From JBHIYN01 sp041984235 (GTDB taxonomy: Bacteria > Pseudomonadota > Gammaproteobacteria > Ga0077536), in NCBI GenBank assembly GCA_041984235.1, contig JBHIYN010000007.1:124001-188000 (forward strand): DNA of 64,000 nucleotides, in the 5' to 3' direction. Below are positions 48,351 through 57,314 of this stretch, one piece after another. The notes under the pieces are model-generated. The model had not been told where the DNA came from. It worked only from the letters and a program-made list of their open reading frames with translations, and made no database searches. How positions within the stretch are numbered: the first letter of the stretch is position 1; each line of letters starts with the position of its first letter. Both the position numbers and the translations under genes were made by a program.

Positions 48351-49242
48351 TCTGCAGCGGCAGCACCGTTTCCGCCAGCCACTCGAGATCGCCGCGCCAC
48401 GGCTGTCCCGGCGCGAGCGCGTTCAGGGGCCTCACCACGAACTTGCTCAGACCCGCGTCGACGTGCGCCGCGACCAGGGTGCGCAGGGCTTCGGTACCGG
48501 TGACGACGATGTCCTCGAGACTGCCGTCCGCGCGCCGTGCGCGTAGCGCAGCGAGCGCGTCCGCATCCGCCGCATCCCGGCAGTACGGCAGGCTGATGCC
48601 GAAATGCTCGGCGTCCACGCGGCGACCGGCGGCGGCCGCGGCCCGTTCGATGGCGCGCCGGCCGGCGCCGGCCTCGGCCGGCGTTACCGCCGAGGTCAGC
48701 CAGCCGTCGGCGAGGCGCGCCACGCGCGACAGCGCCGCCGGCGCCTTGCCGCCGAGCCAGATCTCCAGCGGCTGCTGCAGCGGACGCGGCGTCACGGCGA
48801 GATCCTCGAAGCGGTTGTCGCCGAACGCCGCGCTGACCGCCTCGCCCGCCCACCAGCGCCGCAGCAGGTCGATCATGACTTCCATGGTGCGCCCGCGATC
48901 GGTACCGTCGAGGCCGAGCGCCGCCTTCTCCGCCGGCGCCCCCAGGCCGGGCACGAACGACAGCAGCACGCGGCCGCCGCTCAGCCGATCGAGCTGGGCG
49001 AGCTGCTTCGCCAGCCACAGCGGGTGACGTCCCAGTGGCACCAGGTTGGCGCCGAGCTTGAGGCGCGTGGTGCACGCGGCCGCATAGCTCAGGCTGACCA
49101 GGGGGTCGCCGAGCGGGCCCAGCGGCACGTCGGACAGCCACAGGGTGTCGAAACCCAGGCCTTCGACCGTGGCCAGGTAATCGGCGAAAACCCGCTCGTC
49201 GAGCGCGGCGAGTGGCGGCGTCACGGCGAAGCGAATCTTCAT
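48346..49242 (-). CDS. LLM class flavin-dependent oxidoreductase
   Basis: A 298-residue luciferase-like protein: MKIRFAVTPPLAALDERVFADYLATVEGLGFDTLWLSD, RLKLGANLVPLGRHPLWLAKQLAQLDRLSGGRVLLSFVPGLG, LEIWLGGKAPAALSRVARLADGWLTSAVTPAEA, and DIVVTGTEALRTLVAAHVDAGLSKFVVRP. The F420-type LLM group has the same SGGRV and LADGW marks. The substrate is unknown. It is divergent from the EF-G-like gene. Confidence 0.88.
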   Translation of the reverse strand: MKIRFAVTPPLAALDERVFADYLATVEGLGFDTLWLSDVPLGPLGDPLVSLSYAAACTTRLKLGANLVPLGRHPLWLAKQLAQLDRLSGGRVLLSFVPGLGAPAEKAALGLDGTDRGRTMEVMIDLLRRWWAGEAVSAAFGDNRFEDLAVTPRPLQQPLEIWLGGKAPAALSRVARLADGWLTSAVTPAEAGAGRRAIERAAAAAGRRVDAEHFGISLPYCRDAADADALAALRARRADGSLEDIVVTGTEALRTLVAAHVDAGLSKFVVRPLNALAPGQPWRGDLEWLAETVLPLQS

Positions 49243-49579
49243 CCGCGCATCATAACGTGCGCCGCAACGGCACCGTTCTCGCTGCACTGCGACAGCGACG
49301 CACCCGGCGCAAAACCCTTGCGGGGCAGCGGGCCGCTCCTATAATCGAATCGCAACAATCATAAATCGCGCCGGAACCCGCCCGATGTCCCGAGGTTCCG
49401 GCGGAAACAGCCGGCGGTGCGGAGGTGCCGACCGGCGGCGCGGAAGCGGTCGCCCGCATCCCGCAACGCCGGCAGGCATGATGACCACCACGGCGCCGCG
49501 AGCAAATCTCGCGGCTTCCGCAGCGTGACACCTCGGGACCTCTCCGTGCGGCACGGGTTGCGGCCGGGGAGGTCGTCTC
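49243..49579. other. Intergenic region before the EF-G-like gene
   Basis: This 337-bp gap has no convincing gene. It holds the promoter at 49318-49345, a GGTTCCGGCGG-rich dyad region near 49390-49410 and a complementary CCCGAGGTTCC / CCTCGGGACC pair (about 49387 and 49530) that could fold the long leader. Confidence 0.5.
49318..49345 (+). promoter_or_regulatory. Sigma-70 promoter of the EF-G-like gene
   Basis: TTGCGG and a perfect TATAAT are 16 bases apart. Transcription near 49352 would give a leader of about 230 bases, unusually long here. Confidence 0.5.
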
Positions 49580-51628
49580 ATGCCCGCTTACTCGACTGAA
49601 GACATCCGCAACGTCGCGCTCGTCGGCGGTGCGGGCAACGGCAAGACCATGCTGGTGGAGTCGCTGCTCGCGGCCGCCGGCACCATCAGGCACAAGGGCG
49701 AGATCGCGCGCGGCAATACCGTCAGCGATTACCTGCCGCAGGAGCAGGCGCTGGCGCACTCGCTGGATTCGACCGTGATCAGCTTCAATCACGGCGGGCG
49801 CCACATCAATCTCATCGACACCCCGGGAGCGCCGGATTTCCTCGGCCGCGCGATGTCGGTACTGCCGGCGGTGGAAACCGTGGCGGTGGTGGTCGACGCG
49901 CGCACCGGACCGGGCGTCGTCGAGCGCCGCATGATGGACTGGGCGCGCCGCCGCGGTCTCGATCACGTCGTCATCATCAATCACATCGACGCCGCGGCGG
50001 ATGGGCTGGAAGCCTGCCTGGCGAGCGTACAGGAGGCTTTCGGCGCCGAGTGCCTGCCGCTCAACCTGCCCGCCGGCCACGCAGAAAAGGTGGTCGACTG
50101 CTTCTTCCGGCCGAACGGCGCCGGCACCGATTTCTCCTCGGTGGCCGAAGCGCATACCCGCCTGGTCGACCAGGTGGTCGAGGTCGACGACCGTCTCATG
50201 GAGCTCTATCTCGAGCAGGGCGAGGAGCTCTCGCCGGAGCAGCTGCACGACCCGTTCGAGAAAGCGCTGCGCGAGGATCACCTGATCCCGGTGTGCTTCA
50301 CTTCGGCCGCGAGCGATGCCGGCATCGCCGAGCTGCTGGAGGTGATGTGCCGGCTGCTGCCGAACCCGACCGAGGGCAACCCACCCGATTTTTTCCGCGG
50401 CGAGGGTGACAACGGCAACCCGATCCATTTCGAGCCCGACCCGCAGGGCCACGTGCTGGCGCACACGTTCAAGGTCAACATCGATCCCTTCGTCGGCCGC
50501 CTGGGGATCTTCCGCGTGCACCAGGGTACGGTCGCGAAAGACAGCCAGCTCGTGATCGGCGACGCACGCCGGCCGTTCCGCGTCGGCCACCTGCTCAGCC
50601 TGGCCGGCAGCCAGACCAGCGAGATCGATGCCGGCGTACCCGGGGACATCTGCGCCATCGCCAAGATCGAGGAGCTCGAAGTCGATGCCGTGCTGCACGA
50701 CTCCCACGACGAGGACCACATCCACCTGCGCCGCGTCGACCTGCCGCCACCGATGCAGGGCGTGGCGGTCAGCGCGCGCAGCCGTGGTCACGAACAGAAG
50801 CTGTCCGACGCGCTGCACAAGCTCGCGGCGGAGGATCCCAGCATTGCCATCGAGCACAGCGCGCAGGCCAACCAGACCATCATTCGGGCCATGGGCGAGC
50901 TGCACCTGCGCGTATTGCTGGAGGCGCTGGAGGAGCGCTTCCACGTCGAGGTCGACACCAGTCCGCCCAAGATCGCCTACCGCGAAACCATCCAGGCGCC
51001 CGCCGAAGGGCATTACCGGCACAAGAAGCAGACCGGCGGCGCCGGCCAGTTCGGCGAGGTCTGGCTGCGGGTCAGGCCGCTGGCGCGCGGCGAAGGTTTT
51101 CGCTTCGTCGACGAGGTCGTCGGTGGCGCGATCCCGCGCGCGCTGATCCCGGCGGTGGAGAAAGGCGTGCGCCAGGCGATGGCCGAAGGCATCGTCGCCG
51201 GCTACCCGGTGCAGGATGTCGAGGTCACGGTGCACGACGGCAAGTACCACGCGGTCGATTCCAAGGAAGTGGCCTTCGTCACCGCCGGCCGCCGCGCCTT
51301 CATCGACGCGGTCGGCAAGGCACGCCCGGTCGTGCTCGAACCCCTGGTCAACATCGACATCACCGCACCGGGCGAGGCGGTCGGCAGCATTACCGGCGAT
51401 CTCTCCGCGCGCCGCGGCCGCATCAACGAGACCACCGCGCACGCCGACGGCAGCAGCGGCATCAGCGCGCTGGTGCCGCTCGCCGAGCTCGACGACTACC
51501 CCTCGCGCCTGCGCGCGATGACCGCCGGCGCGGGCAGCTATGGCCTCGGGTTCAGTCATTACGACCCGGTGCCGGCGCGCATCCAGAAAAGCCTGGCCGA
51601 GGCGTTCCGACCGCGCGAGGACGACTAG
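49580..51628 (+). CDS. Elongation factor G-like GTPase
   Basis: A 682-residue EF-G paralogue with all five domains: G domain, then HTFKVNIDPFVGRLGIFRVHQGTV (domain II), AMGELHLRVLLEALEERFHVEV (III), IQAPAEGHYRHKKQTGGAGQFGEVWLRV (IV) and LVNIDITAPGEAVGSITGDLSARRGRI (V). The G domain is unusual: G1 reads GGAGNGKT (16-23), the switch I RGIT block is HSLDST, and G4 is NHID in place of NKxD. The family is known as EF-G-like proteins and is thought to act on ribosomes under special conditions. GGGGAGG precedes the ATG. Confidence 0.88.
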   Translation: MPAYSTEDIRNVALVGGAGNGKTMLVESLLAAAGTIRHKGEIARGNTVSDYLPQEQALAHSLDSTVISFNHGGRHINLIDTPGAPDFLGRAMSVLPAVETVAVVVDARTGPGVVERRMMDWARRRGLDHVVIINHIDAAADGLEACLASVQEAFGAECLPLNLPAGHAEKVVDCFFRPNGAGTDFSSVAEAHTRLVDQVVEVDDRLMELYLEQGEELSPEQLHDPFEKALREDHLIPVCFTSAASDAGIAELLEVMCRLLPNPTEGNPPDFFRGEGDNGNPIHFEPDPQGHVLAHTFKVNIDPFVGRLGIFRVHQGTVAKDSQLVIGDARRPFRVGHLLSLAGSQTSEIDAGVPGDICAIAKIEELEVDAVLHDSHDEDHIHLRRVDLPPPMQGVAVSARSRGHEQKLSDALHKLAAEDPSIAIEHSAQANQTIIRAMGELHLRVLLEALEERFHVEVDTSPPKIAYRETIQAPAEGHYRHKKQTGGAGQFGEVWLRVRPLARGEGFRFVDEVVGGAIPRALIPAVEKGVRQAMAEGIVAGYPVQDVEVTVHDGKYHAVDSKEVAFVTAGRRAFIDAVGKARPVVLEPLVNIDITAPGEAVGSITGDLSARRGRINETTAHADGSSGISALVPLAELDDYPSRLRAMTAGAGSYGLGFSHYDPVPARIQKSLAEAFRPREDD

Positions 51629-51745
51629 CGCGCGCTGCCTGGCACGGCCCGGGAGTGCAGCGCCCCGGGCGTCGCCGTGCCGGCCGTGAACGCATGCTAA
51701 CGTGCGCGGTCGAAGCGAGGCGGCCCTCGCGCCGTCCCCACTGCC

Positions 51746-52513
51746 ATGATCCCGCTGCGCGACGACAACCCCCATTTCCTGACCCCCTGGGTAACCTATG
51801 CCATCGTCGCCCTGAATGCGCTCGCCTGGCTGGCCGTACAGGGCCTCGGCAGCGAGCCGGCGCTGGCGAGATCGGTATGCACGCTGGGCCTGGTCCCGGG
51901 CGAGCTGCTGGGCACGGTGCCGGCCGGCACCGCGTTCCCGGTCGGGCGCAACATGCTGTGCATGATCACCGCCGAGCCCAATGTGCTGTCGCTGGTCTCG
52001 CACATGTTCCTGCACGGCAGCTGGATGCACATCATCGGCAACCTGTGGTTCATGTGGATCTTCGGCAACAACGTCGAAGACGCCATGGGGCACCTGCGTT
52101 TCGCCCTGTTCTACCTGTTGTGCGGCCTGGCGGCGGCCGCCCTGCAAATCGTCGCCAGCCCGGCCTCGGCGATTCCCATGGTCGGGGCCTCCGGCGCGAT
52201 CGGCGGGGTGATGGGCGCCTACGTGGTGCTCTACCCGCGGGTCAACGTGCACATGCTGTTCTGGTTCGGCTTCTACGTCACGACCTTCGCGATCCCGGCG
52301 GCCTGGATGCTCGGCTACTGGTTCGCGCTGCAGATGCTGGGCGGTCTCGGCTCGCTCGGCGGTGAGGGCGGCGGCGTCGCGTTCTGGGCGCACGTCGGCG
52401 GCTTCGCCGCCGGTGCCGGTCTGATCTTCGTGTTCCGTGATCCGCGCCTGCTGGCGCGTCACCCCTATCATGGCTGGCGCCGGCGTTCCTCGCGGCCCTA
52501 CCGGCGGCTGTGA
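51746..52513 (+). CDS. Rhomboid family intramembrane serine protease
   Basis: A 255-residue membrane protein with about six helices. The active serine is in MVGASGAIGGVMGAYV (GASG), the histidine in FWAHVGGFAAGAGL, and the first loop has MFLHGSWMHIIGNLWFMWIFG with conserved His/Asn. It cleaves membrane proteins within the bilayer. Its stop overlaps the GTG of the MBL gene, so the two are co-translated. Confidence 0.95.
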   Translation: MIPLRDDNPHFLTPWVTYAIVALNALAWLAVQGLGSEPALARSVCTLGLVPGELLGTVPAGTAFPVGRNMLCMITAEPNVLSLVSHMFLHGSWMHIIGNLWFMWIFGNNVEDAMGHLRFALFYLLCGLAAAALQIVASPASAIPMVGASGAIGGVMGAYVVLYPRVNVHMLFWFGFYVTTFAIPAAWMLGYWFALQMLGGLGSLGGEGGGVAFWAHVGGFAAGAGLIFVFRDPRLLARHPYHGWRRRSSRPYRRL

Positions 52514-53427
52514 TCGAACTGCGCCAGCTCGCCCTGCTGCTCGCGGCCCTGCTGCCGGGCGCGCCGCTCGCTGCCAGTGCCTGCGGTACCACCGGCGTCG
52601 CGGTCCAGGTGCTGGGATCCGGAGGACCGGAGCTGACCGGCAGCCGCGCGTCCAGCGCCTACCTCGTATGGATCGACGGCGCGGCACGCGTGCTGGTCGA
52701 CTTCGGCGGCGGCGCGGCGCTCCGCTTCGGCCAGTCCGGCGCGCGCATCGAGGACCTGGACGCCATCGCGCTCAGCCACCTGCACGCCGATCACAGTGCC
52801 GACCTGCCGGCGCTGCTGAAGGCGGCCTGGTTCTCCGAGCGCACGCGCGACCTGTCACTGTTCGGGCCGTCCGGCGACGGCGCCTTCCCGGGTCTGCGCG
52901 CGTTCCTGAACGCGCTGTTCGACGACACCCGCGGTGCCTGGCGCTATCTTGGCGACCACCTTGCCCCCGGCGGTGGGCGCCCGCGGCTCGAACCGATCGA
53001 GATCGCCGCACCGGGCCACGACAGCGCATTGCGCTTGGGCCCCGATCTGACACTGCGTGCACGCAGCGTCGCGCACGGCCCGGTTCCTGCGCTGGCCTGG
53101 CGCATCGGCGCGGGACGCCACATCATCGTCTTCAGCGGTGACACCAGCGCGCGGGGTCCGGGGCTGGCGCAGCTCGCCGCCGGCGCCGACCTGCTGGTCG
53201 CGCACAACGCGGTGCCCGAAGGGGCGAGCGGCGTCGCACGCCGCCTGCACATGCCACCCTCGCTCATCGGTGAGTCCGCCGCGCAGGCCGGGGTCGGCCG
53301 GGTCATCCTCTCACATCGCATGCGGCGTACCCTCGGGCGCGAGGCGGAGACCCGCGCACGCATCGCCGAACGTTACGCCGGTCCGGTCGATTTTGCCGAC
53401 GACCTCGACTGCTTCGCGCTGGACTGA
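52510..53427 (+). CDS. Secreted MBL-fold metallo-hydrolase
   Basis: A 305-residue metallo-beta-lactamase-fold protein. A signal peptide (1-24, ending AASA) puts it in the periplasm. Metal ligands: His90, His92, Asp94 and His95 in ALSHLHADHSADLP, a later IVFSGDTSA (Asp) and LSHRM (His). The arrangement resembles RNase Z-like or arylsulfatase-type MBL hydrolases. The GTG start overlaps the rhomboid stop. Substrate unknown. Confidence 0.87.
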   Translation: MIELRQLALLLAALLPGAPLAASACGTTGVAVQVLGSGGPELTGSRASSAYLVWIDGAARVLVDFGGGAALRFGQSGARIEDLDAIALSHLHADHSADLPALLKAAWFSERTRDLSLFGPSGDGAFPGLRAFLNALFDDTRGAWRYLGDHLAPGGGRPRLEPIEIAAPGHDSALRLGPDLTLRARSVAHGPVPALAWRIGAGRHIIVFSGDTSARGPGLAQLAAGADLLVAHNAVPEGASGVARRLHMPPSLIGESAAQAGVGRVILSHRMRRTLGREAETRARIAERYAGPVDFADDLDCFALD

Positions 53428-53434
53428 ACCACGA

Positions 53435-53893
53435 TCAGGCCGCGCTCATACGCCCCGAGTAATCCCACGCCGTCATCCAGCGCGGCCGGATCCGCAGCAC
53501 GACCTCGGTGTCGATGCGTGAGCGCAACCAGTCACCGAGCTCGGCGTTACCGGCGTCGAGATACCGCGCGATGAGACGCTCCAGCACCGCCTCGCGCCCG
53601 TCGCTCTCGATCGCGACTTCGCCACGGCCACGCACGCCCCGGTAGGGCGGGTCGTCGCCACCCACCTCGAAGCCGCAGCGCGGATCGTCGGCGAAGCGCC
53701 GCGCGACGAAGGCATCCTGCTGCACGCAAGCGAGCAACTCCTGCCCGTCCGGCACGAACCACAGCGAGGAAACGAACGGCCAGCCGGCGTCGGTCAGGCA
53801 GGCCAGCCGCAGCGGTATGGCGGTGTCCGCGAGGTAGGCCGTGATCCTGTCCGTGCTCCAGTCGCTGTCGTTGGCGATGACGTGGTCTTGCAT
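53435..53893 (-). CDS. Pyridoxamine 5'-phosphate oxidase-family protein
   Basis: A 152-residue split-barrel flavoprotein: IPLRLACLTDAGWPFVSSLWFVPDGQELLACVQQDAFVARRFADDPRCGFEV and GVRGRGEVAIES are characteristic strands of the PPOX family. Such small members bind FMN, F420 or heme. It lies beside two photolyases on the same strand but has its own start; a functional link to light repair is not shown. Confidence 0.82.
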   Translation of the reverse strand: MQDHVIANDSDWSTDRITAYLADTAIPLRLACLTDAGWPFVSSLWFVPDGQELLACVQQDAFVARRFADDPRCGFEVGGDDPPYRGVRGRGEVAIESDGREAVLERLIARYLDAGNAELGDWLRSRIDTEVVLRIRPRWMTAWDYSGRMSAA

Positions 53894-53945
53894 GCTGTTC
53901 GGTCCGGTGTGTTGGTACTGTCTACGCGGCCGCAGGCGCGACGGT

Positions 53946-55307
53946 TCACAGGCGCGCGGTCCAGCGCACGTAGGCGTCGATGTCGAACTTGCGTTCCAGG
54001 CCGGCGGCGTTCATGTAGCGCACCTTGCCGAACACCGGGCGTTCCTGCCAGGGGCGGTCGTGCAGGCCGAAGATCCAGCCGACGTTGGCGTAGGAGTTTG
54101 CATCGCGACCATCGAGAAAGTACTTGTTGTTGAGGTAGAGCAGCGTGGCGTGGGCGTACTCCGGCGTGTTGCACCACTCGAGCACTTTCTTGCCCCAGTA
54201 CATGCGCATGTAGTTGTGCATGTAGCCGGTTCTGCGCATTTCTGTCATGGCCGCGTTCCAGTAGCGATCCGCGGTATCGGCGCGTTCGAGCTCGGCACGC
54301 GTGTAGCGTGCCGGCCGCTCGTCACCGGCATGCTCGGCAAGCGTCCGCCGCGCCCACGCCGGCAGGCCGGCGAAGCCGTCGTACTCCGGCTCGTGAACGA
54401 CGAAGTTGATCGCCAGCTCGCGGCGCACGATCAGCTCTTCGAGGAAGGCCGCACGGTCGCCCGCAACGCCACCCTTCGCCGCGCTCACCTTGCGCGCCAC
54501 CTCGATCGGCGAGATCTGACCGAAATGCAGGTACGGACTCAGGTTGGAGGCACACGGAGCGGACGGATCGTTGCGTGCTTCGGCGTAGCCGTTCAGGTCG
54601 GCCCGCAGGAAACGCCGCAGATGCTCGCGGGCGCGCGCCGTGCCACCACGGAAGCGCTCGCTGCGCGCAACCTTGCGGTCGATGTCGAGGTCGGCGAGCA
54701 GCTTTTCGTGCTCGCGCACGTCAGCGTCGCCGGTGACCGCCAGCGGCAATGACGAAACCTTCAACGCGGTTTCGCCCAGGCCACCCAGCAGGTCGGGCCA
54801 CTGGCGCTGCAGCCGGGGCCGCAGCGTGCGCGCGGCGAACTCGGCCTTGTCCGAGGCCAGTGCCACCGGCACCACCACGTCGCCCTCGACTTCGACCACC
54901 TGGCGCCCGGCGCGGTCGGCGAGGCGACATCGCCAGGCGCGCTGGTGACGCAGGTAACCCCGGTCGCAGACCACTAGCGAAGCATCGGCGGCGAGCGCCA
55001 GCGCTACCGCGTCCGGCTGCCCGCGGCGCAGCACGAACTTGATGCCGCGCTGATGCAGGCGCGCCGCGGTCTCGGCCAGTCCTTCGAGCATGAAGGCGAA
55101 GTGACGCTCGTTGGCTTCCGGGTAGTCTTCGTACAGGCCGAAGCCTGTCACCAGGGACTGGCCGAGCTCGTTCGCGCGCCGCGCCGCGTACTCCAGCGCG
55201 TGGTTGAAGCGGGCGCGCTGGGCCTGCTGCATCCAGTACAGCACGTATTGCCCGTCACCATCGACCGGGGCGTCGTTCAGCAGGCGTACGCGGCGCGCAT
55301 CCACCAT
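53946..55307 (-). CDS. Class II CPD photolyase
   Basis: A 453-residue photolyase. The class II type is shown by VLYWMQQAQRARFNHALEYAARRANELGQ near the N-terminus, SNLSPYLHFGQISPIEVARKV, LAINFVVHEPEYDGF, and the C-terminal block MRRTGYMHNYMRMYWGKKVLEW with NKYFLDGRDANSYANVGWIFGLHDRPW. It splits cyclobutane pyrimidine dimers with blue light and FADH-. The ATG at 55307 lies 1 base after the stop of the FeS photolyase-like gene, so it is coupled to that gene. Confidence 0.95.
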   Translation of the reverse strand: MVDARRVRLLNDAPVDGDGQYVLYWMQQAQRARFNHALEYAARRANELGQSLVTGFGLYEDYPEANERHFAFMLEGLAETAARLHQRGIKFVLRRGQPDAVALALAADASLVVCDRGYLRHQRAWRCRLADRAGRQVVEVEGDVVVPVALASDKAEFAARTLRPRLQRQWPDLLGGLGETALKVSSLPLAVTGDADVREHEKLLADLDIDRKVARSERFRGGTARAREHLRRFLRADLNGYAEARNDPSAPCASNLSPYLHFGQISPIEVARKVSAAKGGVAGDRAAFLEELIVRRELAINFVVHEPEYDGFAGLPAWARRTLAEHAGDERPARYTRAELERADTADRYWNAAMTEMRRTGYMHNYMRMYWGKKVLEWCNTPEYAHATLLYLNNKYFLDGRDANSYANVGWIFGLHDRPWQERPVFGKVRYMNAAGLERKFDIDAYVRWTARL

Positions 55308-55308
55308 C

Positions 55309-56862
55309 TCAGGAGTAGGCGGCCCGCAGCGCATCGGCGTCGCGGCGGATGGCACGGCGCTCGCCGTCATCGCGGCGGTCGAGGTTGCGATACTGGAAAC
55401 CCATACGGTGATTGTGCTGCAGCCGGCGGCGGTTGCGAGAGAGAAAATCCCAGTACAGCGTGTTGAACGGGCAGGCGTCCGGGCCGCTGGTCTGGCGACG
55501 GTCGAAACGGCATTCCCGGCAGTAGTTGCCCATCTTGTCGATGTAGTTGGCCGAGGCTGCATACGGCTTACTGCCGACGATGCCACCGTCCGCGTACTGG
55601 CTCATGCCGAGCACGTTCGGCAGCGAGACCCAGTCGATGGCGTCCGCGTACATAGACAGGTGCCACTCGTGCACGGCTCACGGACGCACGCCGAGCAGCA
55701 TGGCGAACAGGCCCAGCACCATCAGGCGCTGGATGTGATGCGCATAGGCATGGCGTACCAGGCTCTGCAGCGCGTCCCGTACGCAGGCCATGTCGGTCTC
55801 GCCGGTCCACATGAACGCCGGCATCGGCAACTGCGCGTCGAGTGCGTTGAGCTCGGCATACCCCGGCATCTTCAGCCAGTAGACGCCACGTATGTACTCG
55901 CGCCAGCCGAGCACCTGGCGCACGAAACCTTCGACCGCGTTCGGCGGTGCCGCGCCGTCCTCGCCGGCAGCAACCGCCGCGGCAATCACCTCGCGCGGGT
56001 CGAGCAGGTGCAGGTTCAGGGCCGCGGACAGGCGCGAATGGTAGAGCCACGGCTGTCCGCATGCCATGGCGTCCTGGAAATCGCCGAAGCGGGACAGGCG
56101 CTGCCCGATGAAATCGGCCAGCGCCTCGCGCGCTTGCTCGCGCGTCACCGGGTAATCGAAGCCATCAGCAAACCCCGGCGCATCCGGAAAGCGTTCCTCG
56201 ACCAGGCGCATCACTTCCCGGGTGATCGCATCGGGTACAAAGGCCCGTGGCGGTTCGATCGATCCTGCGCCCCCGGCAGCGAAGCTGCCGCGGTTGTCGG
56301 CATCGTAGTTCCAGCGGCCACCGCGCGGCGCGTCGCCGTCCATCAGCACCCCGTGGGAACGCCGCATGTGCCGATAGAAGGTCTCCATCAGCAGGCGCTT
56401 GCGGCCTTCGGCGAAGTGCGCGAATTCGGCCGGCGTCGCGAGGAAATGGCGGTCGTCGCGCACCTCCAGCGTGACGCCCTCGGCCCGCGCCGTTGCGCGC
56501 AGCGCCTGCTCCACGCGGTAGTCGCCCGGCTTGCTCATGATCACCCGCTCGGGGCGCGCCTTGTGGATCCAGCGCGCCAGCTCCGCGGCCAGGCTGCCGC
56601 GGTTGTTGTCGTCGTCGAGCTCGACGTAGTGAACGGTGAGGCCGTCAGCACGCAGACTCTCGCGGAAGTGGCGCATGGCACTGAAAAACAGCACCAGCCG
56701 CAGCCGATGCTGGGCGACATAGCTGGCCTCTTCGGCGACCTCCAGCATGAGCACCGCATCGTCTTCACGCGAGACGCCGTCGAAGACGGCGGACTCGCGG
56801 TCGAGCTGGTCGCCCAGGACCAGGATCAGCGCGCGGCGCTTGTCGACGTAGGCATCGGCCAT
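55309..56862 (-). pseudogene. FeS bacterial cryptochrome/photolyase-like gene with an in-frame TGA
   Basis: A 517-codon reading frame of the photolyase-related (DPRP/FeS-BCP) family, broken once by TGA at 55678-55680. Before the stop: ALILVLGDQLDRESAVFDG, SKPGDYRVEQ, GGRWNYDADNR, and HIQRLMVLGLFAMLLGVRP; after it in the same frame: AVHEWHLSMYADAIDWVSLPNVLGMSQYADGG and YCRECRFDRRQTSGPDACPF, which bears three of the four FeS Cys. From memory the affected position is variable (often R, K, Q) in relatives, not Cys, so a CGA to TGA nonsense change, a sequencing error or readthrough are all possible. The rest of the frame is undamaged. Confidence 0.75.
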
Positions 56863-56996
56863 GAGCTTGCAGAACGGCCGGCTTGGCGGCAGTCTTTGCG
56901 GTCGGAAACAGTATATACGCCGGGCGCCGCCGGCCGGATTGCCCGTCCGTCTCGCGCCGGTGCCGCGCAAGCTCACATCCGCACAGGAGATCTCCC

Positions 56997-57290
56997 ATGG
57001 GTGCTTCCAGCGACAGTCTTCACGCCCCCCGCGAACGCCTCTCCAAGGAAACCATTCACCTGCACCAGGCCATCGTTTCGCTGATGGAGGAACTCGAAGC
57101 CGTCGACTGGTATCGCCAGCGCGCCGACGACTGCGACGATGACGCGCTCAAGGCCGTCCTGCTGCACAACATGCGCGAGGAGATGGAGCACGCCTCGATG
57201 GTGCTGGAATGGATCCGGCGCAACAACGCCGACTTCGAAGGCTACCTGCGAGAGTTCCTCTTCACCGACGACGATCTCGCCGACCACTGA
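56997..57290 (+). CDS. Encapsulated-ferritin-type (EncFtn) protein
   Basis: A 97-residue two-helix ferritin-like protein: TIHLHQAIVSLMEELEAVDWYRQRADDCDDDALKAVLLHNMREEMEHASMVLEWIRRNN. Glu32, Glu62 and His65 fall at the same numbers as the iron ligands of the Rhodospirillum rubrum EncFtn, and Trp38, Tyr39 and Glu31/Glu34 are also kept. It should form the annular decamer that oxidises Fe(II). The C-terminus (REFLFTDDDLADH) lacks an encapsulin-targeting peptide, and no encapsulin gene is nearby. CAGGAGA precedes the ATG. Confidence 0.85.
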   Translation: MGASSDSLHAPRERLSKETIHLHQAIVSLMEELEAVDWYRQRADDCDDDALKAVLLHNMREEMEHASMVLEWIRRNNADFEGYLREFLFTDDDLADH

Positions 57291-57314
57291 GCGGGCTGCT
57301 GAGCGCAGCCACGC

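Noticed and set aside
49250..52687. 1145-codon minus-strand frame opposite EF-G-like and rhomboid genes
   Set aside because: Composition typical of an antisense shadow, with His/Asp/Arg-rich low complexity. The plus strand genes are conserved families.
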